Below are positions 1-7,442 of a DNA stretch of 44,213 nt, piece by piece (position 1 is the stretch's first letter; every line of letters begins with the position of its first letter). The DNA is from an uncultured Collinsella sp. (GTDB taxonomy: Bacteria; Actinomycetota; Coriobacteriia; Coriobacteriales; Coriobacteriaceae): NCBI GenBank assembly GCA_902496275.1, contig CABVAC010000014.1, positions 1 through 44,213 of the forward strand, given 5' to 3'. Below the pieces are notes generated by a model. The model was given only the letters and a program-made list of their open reading frames with translations, was not told where the DNA came from and searched no databases. Position numbers and translations under genes: made by a program.

Positions 1-39
1 CTTCATTACTCCAACGACGAATTCTAGGCGGTGTCCCCT

Positions 40-81
40 CCCTTTCAAGAAAGGGAAGAGGCGGGACATGCCCCGCCTCTT
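40..81 (-). terminator. Two adjacent hairpins at the 3' end of folD
   Basis: A ten-pair stem (AAGAGGCGGG/CCCGCCTCTT, 56-81) and a seven-pair stem (CCCTTTC/GAAAGGG, 40-55) lie back to back over the last codons and stop of folD. Neither is followed by a clear T-run on either strand, so termination is plausible but not typical. Confidence 0.35.
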
Positions 82-947
82 ACACCACATCTCTGCGCGC
101 TACCGCGCTCGGCCGCTTCGATCACGTGTTTGGCGAGAATCGCCGTTGTCACGGCGCCCACGCCACCCGGCACGGGGGTGATTGCGCCAACAACCGGCTC
201 CGCAGCATCAAAATCGACGTCGCCGACCAGCTTGCCGGCGGCTTCGTCCCAATTAATGCCAACATCGATAATCGCCTGGTCCTCGCGGACCGCATCTGCG
301 CCAATCGTGCGCGCGCGTCCAACGGCGGCAACCACAATGTCGGCAGCACAGCACTCGGCGGCAAGATCGCGCGTATGCGTATGGCACGTCGTCACGGTTG
401 CGTTGCGCGCCGTAAGCATGGCGGCAACGGGGCGGCCAATTACCAGTGAGCGTCCGACCACGGCAACTTTGGCGCCGTCCAGCTCAACGCCGTAATGATC
501 CAGCAAAGCAAGCACGGCTTCAGCTGTGCAGGGGGCAAAACCCTCGCCGCGCCCCGAAAGCGTGGTGAGCAGCGAAGCCGGCGTCATGGAGTCAACGTCC
601 TTGGCGGGATCGAGCGCTGCGGCGACGGCGTTCTCGTCAAGGCCGGCGGGCAGCGGGCGAAACATCAGACAGCCATGAACAGCCGAGTCGGCATTGATGT
701 CCTCGATGGCCGTCAACAGCTCGTCTTGCGAAACACCGGCAGGAAGCAACACGCGACGCGCCTCGATGCCAACCTTTTCGCAGCGTTTAAGGGCGCCGCG
801 CTCGTAGGATAGGTCGTCCTCGCGTTCACCCACACGCACGATAGCAAGCGTCGGAACAACACCGCGTTCGCGCAGCGCAGCGCAGCGGGCAGCGAGCTCC
901 TCAGTCAAAGCGCGGGCGACGGGAGCACCCTTCAGTAGCTCAGCCAT
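45..947 (-). CDS. folD: Methylenetetrahydrofolate dehydrogenase, FolD family, probably without cyclohydrolase activity
   Basis: A 300-residue cytosolic FolD-family enzyme that interconverts methylene-THF and methenyl-THF with NAD(P). The ATG at 947 is chosen because an AGAGGGG ribosome binding site precedes it; a longer in-frame extension has none. The dinucleotide-binding part is intact (VVGRSLVIGRP), as are the C-terminal ITPVPGGVG motif and the folate-site aspartate in KDVD (Asp119). Aligned without gaps to E. coli FolD, Tyr50 is kept as Tyr48, but the cyclohydrolase lysine (E. coli Lys54) is Ala52 and the partner glutamine (E. coli Gln98, in VQLPLP) is Phe96 (MFRPLP). This predicts a dehydrogenase without the hydrolase half-reaction. 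fchA lies just upstream, its stop 2 bases before this ATG, so the two are an operon. The last ~20 codons run through two hairpins. Family certain; loss of one activity is inference. Confidence 0.95.
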   Translation of the reverse strand: MAELLKGAPVARALTEELAARCAALRERGVVPTLAIVRVGEREDDLSYERGALKRCEKVGIEARRVLLPAGVSQDELLTAIEDINADSAVHGCLMFRPLPAGLDENAVAAALDPAKDVDSMTPASLLTTLSGRGEGFAPCTAEAVLALLDHYGVELDGAKVAVVGRSLVIGRPVAAMLTARNATVTTCHTHTRDLAAECCAADIVVAAVGRARTIGADAVREDQAIIDVGINWDEAAGKLVGDVDFDAAEPVVGAITPVPGGVGAVTTAILAKHVIEAAERGSAQRCGVRGGACPASSLS

Positions 948-949
948 GG

Positions 950-1582
950 CTATCCCCTCTTTCTTGCAGCGTCGGAGGCGCGGCGCGCCAGCGCATCGGC
1001 GCGCGGCAACCATGTGTCGAGCAACTCATCACACGCCGTCTCGAGCTCCTCGGCGCGTGCACGATCCTTCATAGACGTGGTGTTCGCAAAGAGCGTCAAG
1101 CTCGCGCCCTGCATGGCGGCGCGGCAGAATACGGCGCCGCACGCCACATCGGACAGCAGCTGACGCGAACCCTTGTCGGCCATGTCCTCGAGCAGCGCCA
1201 GTGCGCGCCCGCAGGCATCCATAATGCGATACGGCGGCATAGCGGCCACATGCAGCGCATCCTGAATCGCAGCCGGTCGGGCCGGGTCCTCACGCGGAAT
1301 ACCGTACGCAGCGGACACCTGGCCGTACGCACGAACGTCCTCGGCGACCAGACCCACAAGCTCCTGGGCCAGCTCATCCGCCTGGGCAAACGCACGCGTC
1401 AGGTCATCCGCACGATCAGCAAGCGCGGGATTGGTCGCACCGTAGCGGGCAACCATTCCGCACAGCGAGGCGCCCAGCGCGCCCACAAAGGCGCTCGCGC
1501 TGCCACCGCCGGGAACCGGCTCGCGCGCGGCAAGCGCCTCGGCAAACCCGCGGCAGGTCTTGTCCATCATCTCTTGGCTCAT
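950..1582 (-). CDS. fchA: Methenyltetrahydrofolate cyclohydrolase / cyclodeaminase-family protein
   Basis: A 210-residue protein of the formiminotransferase-cyclodeaminase C-terminal domain family, present as a free-standing domain. The diagnostic glycine-rich segment is near the N-terminus (EPVPGGGSASAFVGALGASL, residues ~20-39). The rest is predicted largely helical, as in the family. Stand-alone members next to folD and fhs act as methenyl-THF cyclohydrolases in acetogens (FchA), while the fused form is a formimino-THF cyclodeaminase; no histidine-degradation gene is visible here, so the first role is preferred. The ATG at 1582 has a GAAGGTG site seven bases upstream, better than the GTG two codons earlier. 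Its stop is 2 bases from the folD start, indicating co-transcription and probable coupling. Because FolD lacks its cyclohydrolase residues, this protein likely supplies that reaction. Confidence 0.85.
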   Translation of the reverse strand: MSQEMMDKTCRGFAEALAAREPVPGGGSASAFVGALGASLCGMVARYGATNPALADRADDLTRAFAQADELAQELVGLVAEDVRAYGQVSAAYGIPREDPARPAAIQDALHVAAMPPYRIMDACGRALALLEDMADKGSRQLLSDVACGAVFCRAAMQGASLTLFANTTSMKDRARAEELETACDELLDTWLPRADALARRASDAARKRG

Positions 1583-1608
1583 ACGCACGCACCTTCAAGT
1601 CATATACA

Positions 1609-1633
1609 TCGGTCGGGTGGCAACCACCGACCG
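1609..1633 (-). other. Leader hairpin of the fchA-folD transcript
   Basis: A stem of about ten pairs with one bulge (CGGTCGGTGG on one side, CCACCCGACCG on the other, three-base loop) lies between the putative promoter and the fchA ribosome binding site. It is too small to be a known tetrahydrofolate riboswitch. Function unknown. Confidence 0.35.
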
Positions 1634-1659
1634 ACCGCATCGATCACATAATGGTGCTA

Positions 1660-1688
1660 AGTCTAGCCCATAAGTACTCAAGCGTCAG
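1660..1688 (-). promoter_or_regulatory. Putative promoter of fchA-folD
   Basis: On the minus strand CTGACG and TAGACT are separated by 17 bases, resembling -35 and -10 hexamers (four of six matches each). They lie about 80 bases upstream of the fchA ATG. Call rests on consensus only. Confidence 0.35.
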
Positions 1689-2042
1689 CGCACCTGGCCA
1701 TCGCGGATTTCTATGGCACACGATAGACCATGCCAACGCAAACATGGGGCACATGGCTCAACTTTCGGGACTTCCGGACGTCACAAACTGGGACATATCT
1801 ATAAACAAGGAACCTATTGGGGCAATGCCCGCGTACACGCGCCCCTTTAAAACACTGGGCGCCCAACCCCGGTGAGGGCCGACAGCATCGGCTCTCCCCT
1901 CTTTTGGACCCGCGCATATTGCCACTTGTCGGCGCAATTCCAGCCCTCAGAATGGGACACATGGCCCACCCGAGCGAGCCGCTCGCGCGTACAGTAAAGG
2001 CAGGTAATCCATGGGCGGTTACAGATCGAGGAGGACACGACC
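1689..2042. promoter_or_regulatory. Divergent intergenic region with repeated TGGGNCACATGG motif
   Basis: No credible gene lies between fchA and the lipoprotein gene. The region holds two copies of TGGGNCACATGG (about 1743-1755 and 1953-1964) and a weaker relative TGGGACATATCT at about 1791-1802. A third full copy occurs on the minus strand between the divergent genes at ~8.86 kb. The spacing and intergenic location suggest a regulator-binding site. The lipoprotein promoter must lie here but no convincing -35/-10 pair was found. Confidence 0.35.
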
Positions 2043-2636
2043 ATGAAAAAGAAGGCCTTTGCGATTCTCACCCTCTGCATCAGTCTCTTTGCCGCAGTTG
2101 CCTTGGTGGGTTGCGGTGGCAGCGACGGCGCTACCGGCAGCAGTGGTGGCGGTGGAGCGGAAAAGCCAGCCGTGGATATGAGGACTGACTTCATTTGGTT
2201 TAAAGTCGAGGTGCCCGAGGGCGTCGAAATCACGGACGTCGCAGGCGATACCGCCGACAGGGCCCAGTTTAAGTTCACCGAGAGCGAGCATGCCAGCGAC
2301 CGCTTCATCCCCGTCTTCGATCCTGACAAGAACGCCGATGAACTGTTCGACTACGAGGCAAAGTGGAAGGCCAACTCCGGATGGACCGAGAGCGATCCCG
2401 TTAAGTACAACGGCAAGACCTGGCGCAGCGCCTACTTTACGCACTCGGGCGGCGTGACGACCGAGTACTTCACCGACGTTGACGGCGGCAGCGTGTACGT
2501 GCGCATCGACAACGTCGAGGAACACAAGGACGCCGTCGAGACCATGATGAAGTCCCTGGAATTTGCCGATGACATCGCCGAGGCCAAGACCGAGGCCATG
2601 GACGTCAAGCTCGACGATATCGAGATCAAGCGTTAA
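2043..2636 (+). CDS. Small secreted lipoprotein of unknown function
   Basis: A 197-residue protein with a lipoprotein signal peptide: MKKK, a hydrophobic stretch, then the lipobox LVGC with the lipidated Cys at residue ~24. A low-complexity Gly/Ser linker (to ~38) follows. The mature domain (~45-197) is acidic, with many Asp, Glu and Lys, and no family I recognise. It contains short beta-like segments (DFIWFKVEVPEG, SVYVRIDNVEEHKDAVETMM), loosely like small lipoproteins that carry a PsbP/DUF-like beta fold, but that is only an impression. It would sit on the outer face of the cytoplasmic membrane. The start is fixed by GAGGAGG eight bases upstream. It is a single-gene unit, ending before a terminator-like hairpin at 2709. 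Confidence 0.8.
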   Translation: MKKKAFAILTLCISLFAAVALVGCGGSDGATGSSGGGGAEKPAVDMRTDFIWFKVEVPEGVEITDVAGDTADRAQFKFTESEHASDRFIPVFDPDKNADELFDYEAKWKANSGWTESDPVKYNGKTWRSAYFTHSGGVTTEYFTDVDGGSVYVRIDNVEEHKDAVETMMKSLEFADDIAEAKTEAMDVKLDDIEIKR

Positions 2637-2708
2637 GCGACTGGCGAGCGCAGCGGGAAACACGGGCGCAGTGCAAACAAGCGACGGTACCCCAGCGCTT
2701 CGTACCCA

Positions 2709-2740
2709 GGGAGGGCCGGTAAACCGACCCTCCCTTTCTT
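2709..2740 (+). terminator. Intrinsic terminator after the lipoprotein gene
   Basis: GGGAGGGCCGGT and ACCGACCCTCCC form a 12-position stem with one mismatch and a tiny A-rich loop, followed by TTTCTT. It lies 73 bases after the lipoprotein stop. The remainder of 2637-2941 holds the upstream region of the PLC gene, where no clear promoter pair was found. Confidence 0.7.
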
Positions 2741-2941
2741 ATGCCGGTAGCCAACGAACGCGAGGATGCCGGACGCCGGAACCGCTCCAAATGTAGCAAC
2801 AGTACGAAAACGACAAACGCCCCAACACGTCCGCCCGCCGATTTATTGTGCCGCGTAGGCAATTAAACCAGCATCTTTAAACATCTGAGCAGTATAGCGA
2901 CCAAAACTATCGCATAACCGCACTCTGCGAATGGAGAAGTT

Positions 2942-5437
2942 ATGACCGAACATCACGCCATCAGCCGCCGAGCATTTACGTTGGGCCTTGGACTCGCGGC
3001 GTTGTCGCCACTTGCAAGCCTGCCCGAAACCGCCATGCTGGGCATTAGCCCGCGGGCAGCCTTTGCGGACGGCACGGCCGGGCCAGCAGTCAGCCTCGAC
3101 AATTTCGTCATTCGCCTTCGCCCCGCGGGCTATTTTCGTACCGCAAGCGTTAACGAAGACGGCAACGTCATCGGCAACGTCTGCCATCTGTTTAATGACG
3201 GCACGTCCAGCAAGCTCATCCTTGAGAACGTAACGACCAAGAATGACGATACAAACTGGTATGCTATCCGCACCTTGCTCAATTTCGAAGAGCATAAAAA
3301 GACGGGCTACAGCATTTGGTCGGTCGATGGCGACTCGGACAAAGACGGAAAGGTCATCCACGTATGGAGTGGCGAGCATGACGGCAAGCCCAGTCGCTCT
3401 TTTGCGTTCGAGCGTCAATCAAACGGAACCTATATCATCCGAGACCGCACGGTCGAGAAAGAAACCGAGAAAAAAGACATTAAGTACTTGGCAATAGAAT
3501 CGAACGGCGAAGACCAGGACAACAATAAGATCTGCCATAAGAGTAAGAGCATTCCGTGGGAGCTCGAACTTATCGGTTACGACATGAAAAAGAACGATGC
3601 CACGGTTAGCAGCCTCGACTGGATCACGTACAGCAGCTACGTCGATGGGCCATGTTGGATGAAATACGTTGACGACAACAAGTTCCTCGACGAGCTGAGC
3701 ATCCCGGGCACGCACGATTCGGGCACCTGCAGCGTGGACAACGACACTGAGCCCCAATCCTCGCAAGTAAAATGCCAGCAGGATTACATTCCCACGCAGG
3801 TGCCCGAAGGCATTCGCTATTTTGATATCCGTCTCGGAAAGGGCGACAACCCTGGCATCGACCATGGGATGTACTACCTGCTCAAAAAAGACGCGTACTT
3901 TTTGCATCTTTCCGATGTCATAGGCTACTTCAAAACGTTTTTGAACGAAAACCCGACAGAAGCGCTCATCATGCTTGTATCACGAGGCAACGACGAGGCT
4001 ACCGACGAAAGTGTTACGACGGCTTTCGCCAAGGTTTTGGACGACAACCCCAAACTGTTCTATACGTCGAGCCATGTCCCCACACTGAAAGAGGCGCGCG
4101 GAAAGATCGTTCTGCTGCGTCGATTTAGGCTCGCCGGCAACAGTGTAAGCGGCCACACGTGGGGCCTCGACCTTACCGAATGGGATGACAAGATCAAGGC
4201 TCACTCCGACAGCGCCACTATGTGTCTCGTCCAAGACGCGCGGGGCTTTGAAGCCGCGGGGGAAACAGGCGACAAAGAGCCCTATTGCACCAAGGTATAC
4301 GCCCAGGACAAGTACAAACTCACGGGAACCGACAAGCTCAGCTGGGTCGATAATGCGCTGAAGGAAACGTCCGGGCGCACGCGCAACGAGGTAGATGTCG
4401 AGGACGATAACGGGGCCAAGGAGAAAGTCCTGGAGCGTTGCTGGTCTATCAACTACACCAGCTGCACGGGCTTGTCGCACGGAGGCAATCCTTTTACCTC
4501 GGCACGAGTAGTCAACGAGCATCTGTATAAGAGCCCGTACATCAATCCCAGCGGCATCGAGGATACAAAGTCAGATTACCTCAAGCACATTGGCATCATC
4601 GCATCCGACTTTGTTGATGCGGCGCTGGCCCGGAGCATCTATCAGCGCAATTACGATACGGAGCACAAGCAGACGGCTTCGTACTATCTCCCGTACTATC
4701 TCCCGACCCGCATGCGCATGACGTACGGCGACTCGCTGAGCGATGCCTCATTCCAGGATGGCAAGACCGTTGGCGAGGGTCATTTCCGCCTTGCCGACAG
4801 CAGCAACGCGCTCAACGCGACAGCTTCGGGCCATGCATTTGCCATTGAATACGTGGATGTCGACGCCCTGGGCAACGAGACCGTTACGGGGCTGCAGGGC
4901 TCTGTGCCCATCGATATCGATCCACGCGCGCTGACGCCCCATTTTGAGGGACTCGAAGGCCTTAAGGCCGGCGAAGACGTGCGCGCCAAGATTGCGGCAT
5001 CACTCGAGGGCAAGCTCGAAACCGATGCCTGCACGGCCCAGCTCGAGTTTGCGCACGACGCGAACGGCGCTCCGGGCACAGCAATGGCCGAGGGCGAAAC
5101 ATTTGCCGCAGGAACGTACTGGGTGCGCGTGAACGGTCTCTTGGGCAACGCGGCGCAGAACTACACGCTCGCCAGCGACGGAGCCGCAAGCTTTACCGTA
5201 GCGGCCTCGGACAGTGCTGCCGGCGCCGGCACCGGCAGCGGCACGGGTTCCAACGCAGGCAGCGCTGATAAGAACGGTAAGGGCAACAAGGGCAAGGGCT
5301 CGGGCGGAAAGCTCGCCGACACGGGCGACAGCTCTGGCGTTGCCGCCGGGCTCGCTGCCGCCGCCGTGGCGACAACGGTCGCCGGCGCAGCAATGCTTGC
5401 CAATGACCGCGAAGACAGCGAAGGCGCTAGCGAATAG
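2942..5437 (+). CDS. Tat-exported, wall-anchored PI-PLC X domain protein
   Basis: An 831-residue surface protein. The N-terminus has a twin-arginine signal (SRRAFTLGLGLAAL, then an Ala-x-Ala-type site near residue 42). Residues ~45-215 look like a beta-trefoil or lectin-like module (repeats around IWSVDGD, HVWSGEHDG; tentative). Residues ~245-560 are a phosphatidylinositol-specific phospholipase C X domain: IPGTHDSGT holds the first catalytic His (~258), YFDIRLG the conserved Asp-Ile-Arg (~296) and DHGMYYL the second His (~308). A YGDSLSDASF segment near 595 begins MBG-like beta modules. The tail is a Gly/Ser/Lys linker, a sortase-like LADTG motif, a hydrophobic Ala/Val helix and a short charged end. 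GGAGAAG sets the start. Likely substrate is a phospholipid or glycosyl-PI; not provable here. GC is lower than the neighbours. Confidence 0.88.
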   Translation: MTEHHAISRRAFTLGLGLAALSPLASLPETAMLGISPRAAFADGTAGPAVSLDNFVIRLRPAGYFRTASVNEDGNVIGNVCHLFNDGTSSKLILENVTTKNDDTNWYAIRTLLNFEEHKKTGYSIWSVDGDSDKDGKVIHVWSGEHDGKPSRSFAFERQSNGTYIIRDRTVEKETEKKDIKYLAIESNGEDQDNNKICHKSKSIPWELELIGYDMKKNDATVSSLDWITYSSYVDGPCWMKYVDDNKFLDELSIPGTHDSGTCSVDNDTEPQSSQVKCQQDYIPTQVPEGIRYFDIRLGKGDNPGIDHGMYYLLKKDAYFLHLSDVIGYFKTFLNENPTEALIMLVSRGNDEATDESVTTAFAKVLDDNPKLFYTSSHVPTLKEARGKIVLLRRFRLAGNSVSGHTWGLDLTEWDDKIKAHSDSATMCLVQDARGFEAAGETGDKEPYCTKVYAQDKYKLTGTDKLSWVDNALKETSGRTRNEVDVEDDNGAKEKVLERCWSINYTSCTGLSHGGNPFTSARVVNEHLYKSPYINPSGIEDTKSDYLKHIGIIASDFVDAALARSIYQRNYDTEHKQTASYYLPYYLPTRMRMTYGDSLSDASFQDGKTVGEGHFRLADSSNALNATASGHAFAIEYVDVDALGNETVTGLQGSVPIDIDPRALTPHFEGLEGLKAGEDVRAKIAASLEGKLETDACTAQLEFAHDANGAPGTAMAEGETFAAGTYWVRVNGLLGNAAQNYTLASDGAASFTVAASDSAAGAGTGSGTGSNAGSADKNGKGNKGKGSGGKLADTGDSSGVAAGLAAAAVATTVAGAAMLANDREDSEGASE

Positions 5438-5467
5438 GCAAGCCGGCCTTTTAGACACATCGACTCA

Positions 5468-5506
5468 ATCGGGGGCGCAGAACACCGTTCTATGCCCCCG
5501 ATTTTT
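5468..5506 (+). terminator. Strong intrinsic terminator after the PLC gene
   Basis: ATCGGGGGC and GCCCCCGAT close a long stem that also pairs AGAAC with GTTCT, loop ACC, followed by TTTTT. It lies 31 bases after the stop. Confidence 0.9.
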
Positions 5507-5531
5507 ACCTTGGCCCGAACGCCGCTATCGG

Positions 5532-5801
5532 CTACATCACCATGTTCAGCGCGTTAACAAACTCCTGGGCCTTCGCACGGCTGCTCAGGCTAAAGACGCA
5601 AGCGGTCAACAGACGATTGCGCAGAAAAACATCGCGGCCTTTGATTCTATTGACGCCCGTAATGTCCTTAAGATAAACAATCTCGGTGTGCTTGCCGCCA
5701 AAAGTGCCCTTCTTGAGTACCTCAATGCGGTTAGGGTAGATCTTGACGTCTTTAAACCTACCCGAACCTTTGTCCTGGAATAGCAGCGTGTTGTTGTCCA
5801 T
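5532..5801 (-). CDS. Small PH-like domain protein
   Basis: An 89-residue cytosolic protein without signal peptide or membrane segment. The pattern of short beta strands (TLLFQDKGSG, DVKIYPNRIEVLKKG, TEIVYLKDITGVNRI) ending in an amphipathic helix (SRAKAQEFVNALNMVM) is that of a bacterial pleckstrin-homology-like domain. Such domains are often small solitary proteins of unknown partner. The ATG at 5801 is chosen because GGGAGTG stands six bases upstream; a GTG fifteen codons earlier has no such site. It is convergent with the PLC gene and divergent from the YhcG-like gene. Function unknown. Confidence 0.7.
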   Translation of the reverse strand: MDNNTLLFQDKGSGRFKDVKIYPNRIEVLKKGTFGGKHTEIVYLKDITGVNRIKGRDVFLRNRLLTACVFSLSSRAKAQEFVNALNMVM

Positions 5802-5969
5802 ACGCGTCACTCCCGTGGGGTTCGCTAAAACTGCCTCTATGGCCACATTTTAGTCACCGCAAGGCTCCCATGCGAAGGTGCCAGACAGCAAAGCAATTCG
5901 TGTCCGCGCGAGGCTTTAAACTAAATGCGATAAAGATGCATTCCACAAGAGGAAAGTGGGGCGACAGTG

Positions 5970-7019
5970 ATGGGCGAACTGGTAAACCGTGGAGAATCGG
6001 CAATCGTGCCCGAAGGTTTTTACAAGCAGGTCTCCTCGATTCTCAACGCCGCTCGCGACAAGGCCTATACCGCCGTTAACTTTGCGATGGTTGAGGCATA
6101 TTGGGAGATCGGCAAGAGTATTGTAGATGAACAGGGCGGAGAGGAGCGCGCAGCATATGGAGAGGCATTGATTGCAGGCCTCTCCAGAAGGCTTACCGCG
6201 GATTTCGGAAGAGGCTTTGGCATCGCAAACCTTCGCAATATGCGTCAGTTCTTTCTTGCGTTTCCAATTCGCGACGCACTGCGTAGCGAATTGAGCTGGA
6301 CTCATTACCGCAGGTTGATGCGCATTTCCGACCCTGATGCTCGCACCTGGTACATGAACGAATGCGCCGATTCTCGTTGGAGCACGCGTCAGCTCGAACG
6401 CCAGATCAACACCATGTTCCGCGAGCGCCTACTTGCCAGCAAGGACAAGGAGGCCGTCACCCAGGAAATCCAAAAGAGCGCCCCGGCTCGTCGCCCCGAG
6501 GATATCATCCGCGACCCATATGTACTGGAGTTTTTAGGTTTCTCGGACGATACTGCGTTTCGCGAGAGCGATCTAGAGCAGGCGCTCATCACGCATCTTC
6601 AGAAGTTCCTGCTGGAGCTTGGCCGTGGTTTCGCTTTCGAGGCGCGCCAAAAGCGCATCACCTTTGATGGGCGCCATTTCTATATTGACCTTGTTTTTTA
6701 CAACTATCTGATGCGCTGCTTCGTGCTCATCGACCTTAAGACGGACGACCTTACGCATCAGGACCTGGGCCAGATGCAAATGTATGTGAACTACTACACG
6801 CGCGAGCTCATGAACGAAGGCGACAATCCGCCCATAGGCATCGTGCTCTGCGCGGACAAAAGCGATTCGATTGTCGAGTACACGCTGCCCGAAGACAACG
6901 ACCAAGTGTTTGCCGCCAAATACCTGCCGTATCTTCCAAGCAAGGAAGAGCTGGCGCGCGAACTAAGTGCCGAGTACCGCGCCATCAACGAAGCGACTAA
7001 TGGCGAAACGCAAGAGTAG
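5970..7019 (+). CDS. YhcG/DUF1016 family PD-(D/E)xK nuclease
   Basis: A 349-residue cytosolic protein that matches the YhcG (DUF1016) family over its whole length. The N-terminal half is helical with the conserved YWEIGKSIV and LRNMRQFF segments and LSWTHYRRLM, and forms the DUF1016 N-terminal domain. The C-terminal half (from ~180) is a PD-(D/E)xK nuclease domain: Asp in FYIDLVFYN (~239) and DLK in FVLIDLKTDDL (~254) are the metal-binding residues. Members are found alone, next to restriction-modification genes or as defence-associated nucleases; here it is solitary with no methylase or helicase beside it. An in-frame GTG one codon earlier is also possible. AGAGGAAAG serves as the ribosome binding site. 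The natural substrate is not known. Confidence 0.88.
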   Translation: MGELVNRGESAIVPEGFYKQVSSILNAARDKAYTAVNFAMVEAYWEIGKSIVDEQGGEERAAYGEALIAGLSRRLTADFGRGFGIANLRNMRQFFLAFPIRDALRSELSWTHYRRLMRISDPDARTWYMNECADSRWSTRQLERQINTMFRERLLASKDKEAVTQEIQKSAPARRPEDIIRDPYVLEFLGFSDDTAFRESDLEQALITHLQKFLLELGRGFAFEARQKRITFDGRHFYIDLVFYNYLMRCFVLIDLKTDDLTHQDLGQMQMYVNYYTRELMNEGDNPPIGIVLCADKSDSIVEYTLPEDNDQVFAAKYLPYLPSKEELARELSAEYRAINEATNGETQE

Positions 7020-7195
7020 CAGCACGTTGCGACCGAAGCCACCGCAGCCGTCGCAGGCGCACTCGCGGTTGCGACGCACGCTACGAAACAATACCGGTCA
7101 TGGACGCCGGCAACGACATTCTAGCCGTGGCTGGCGAGCGTGACCTGACAGGCAAAGACGCGGCCTTCGTCTGATGTGGGTCCATTGGCTGCCAC

Positions 7196-7222
7196 AGAAA
7201 AGGGCCGGTTGCAGCCGGCCCT
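7196..7222 (-). terminator. Intrinsic terminator reading leftward
   Basis: AGGGCCGG and CCGGCCCT form an eight-pair stem extended by a wobble pair. On the minus strand it is followed by TTTTCT. It ends any leftward transcript from the zinc-ribbon gene or the structured region beside it; it is 221 bases beyond that gene's stop. Confidence 0.75.
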
Positions 7223-7442
7223 AGACGATAATACCTGCGTTGCCCGCGCTTCCGAAGTGTGACTAGCTGAAGAGCGGGTTCCGCGGCACAATCTGATTTT
7301 ACCCAGTGAGGAGGCTCTTTTGCAGCCGCTCCACTGTTTATTTACATCTGGCACCCTCAAACAATCAGACGGCAGCCCGCACTCTTGAGAGCTGCCCCGC
7401 ACCCCCGGCCATCACCTTACGGCAACAACCGGTGCTACTCCC
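7223..7442 (-). ncRNA. Candidate structured RNA or long 3' UTR
   Basis: No believable gene lies here. Several nested pairings appear: GTTGCC (7239-7244) with GGCAAC (7421-7426) as an outer stem; TCTGATT (7292-7298) with AATCAGA (7363-7369); inside it a 13-position hairpin with two mismatches (7304-7336); a GCGG/CCGC hairpin (7274-7284); and GGCAGC/GCTGCC (7371-7396). The arrangement looks like a multi-branched RNA followed at once by an intrinsic terminator on the minus strand. It lacks the core motifs I know for SRP RNA, RNase P RNA and tmRNA. High GC makes chance pairing easy, so this is a hypothesis. Confidence 0.35.

Noticed and set aside
1..27. Possible 3' end of a plus-strand gene (frame reading LHYSNDEF then TAG)
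   Set aside because: Only eight codons are visible, so it cannot be separated from chance.
1609..1633. Tetrahydrofolate riboswitch before fchA
   Set aside because: Only one short hairpin is seen; the known THF riboswitches need around 90-100 bases with conserved junctions.
5847..5969. Promoter for the YhcG-like gene at GATAAA (~5929)
   Set aside because: No -35 at a usable distance.
7121..7402. A 93-codon minus-strand frame in the gap beside yhcG
   Set aside because: Composition (many Ser, Arg, Cys) is not protein-like, it lacks a ribosome binding site, and it crosses the terminator at 7196.
7223..7442. SRP RNA, tmRNA or RNase P RNA
   Set aside because: None of the core motifs of these RNAs (for example GGAAGCAG of SRP, a tRNA-like end for tmRNA) are present on either strand.
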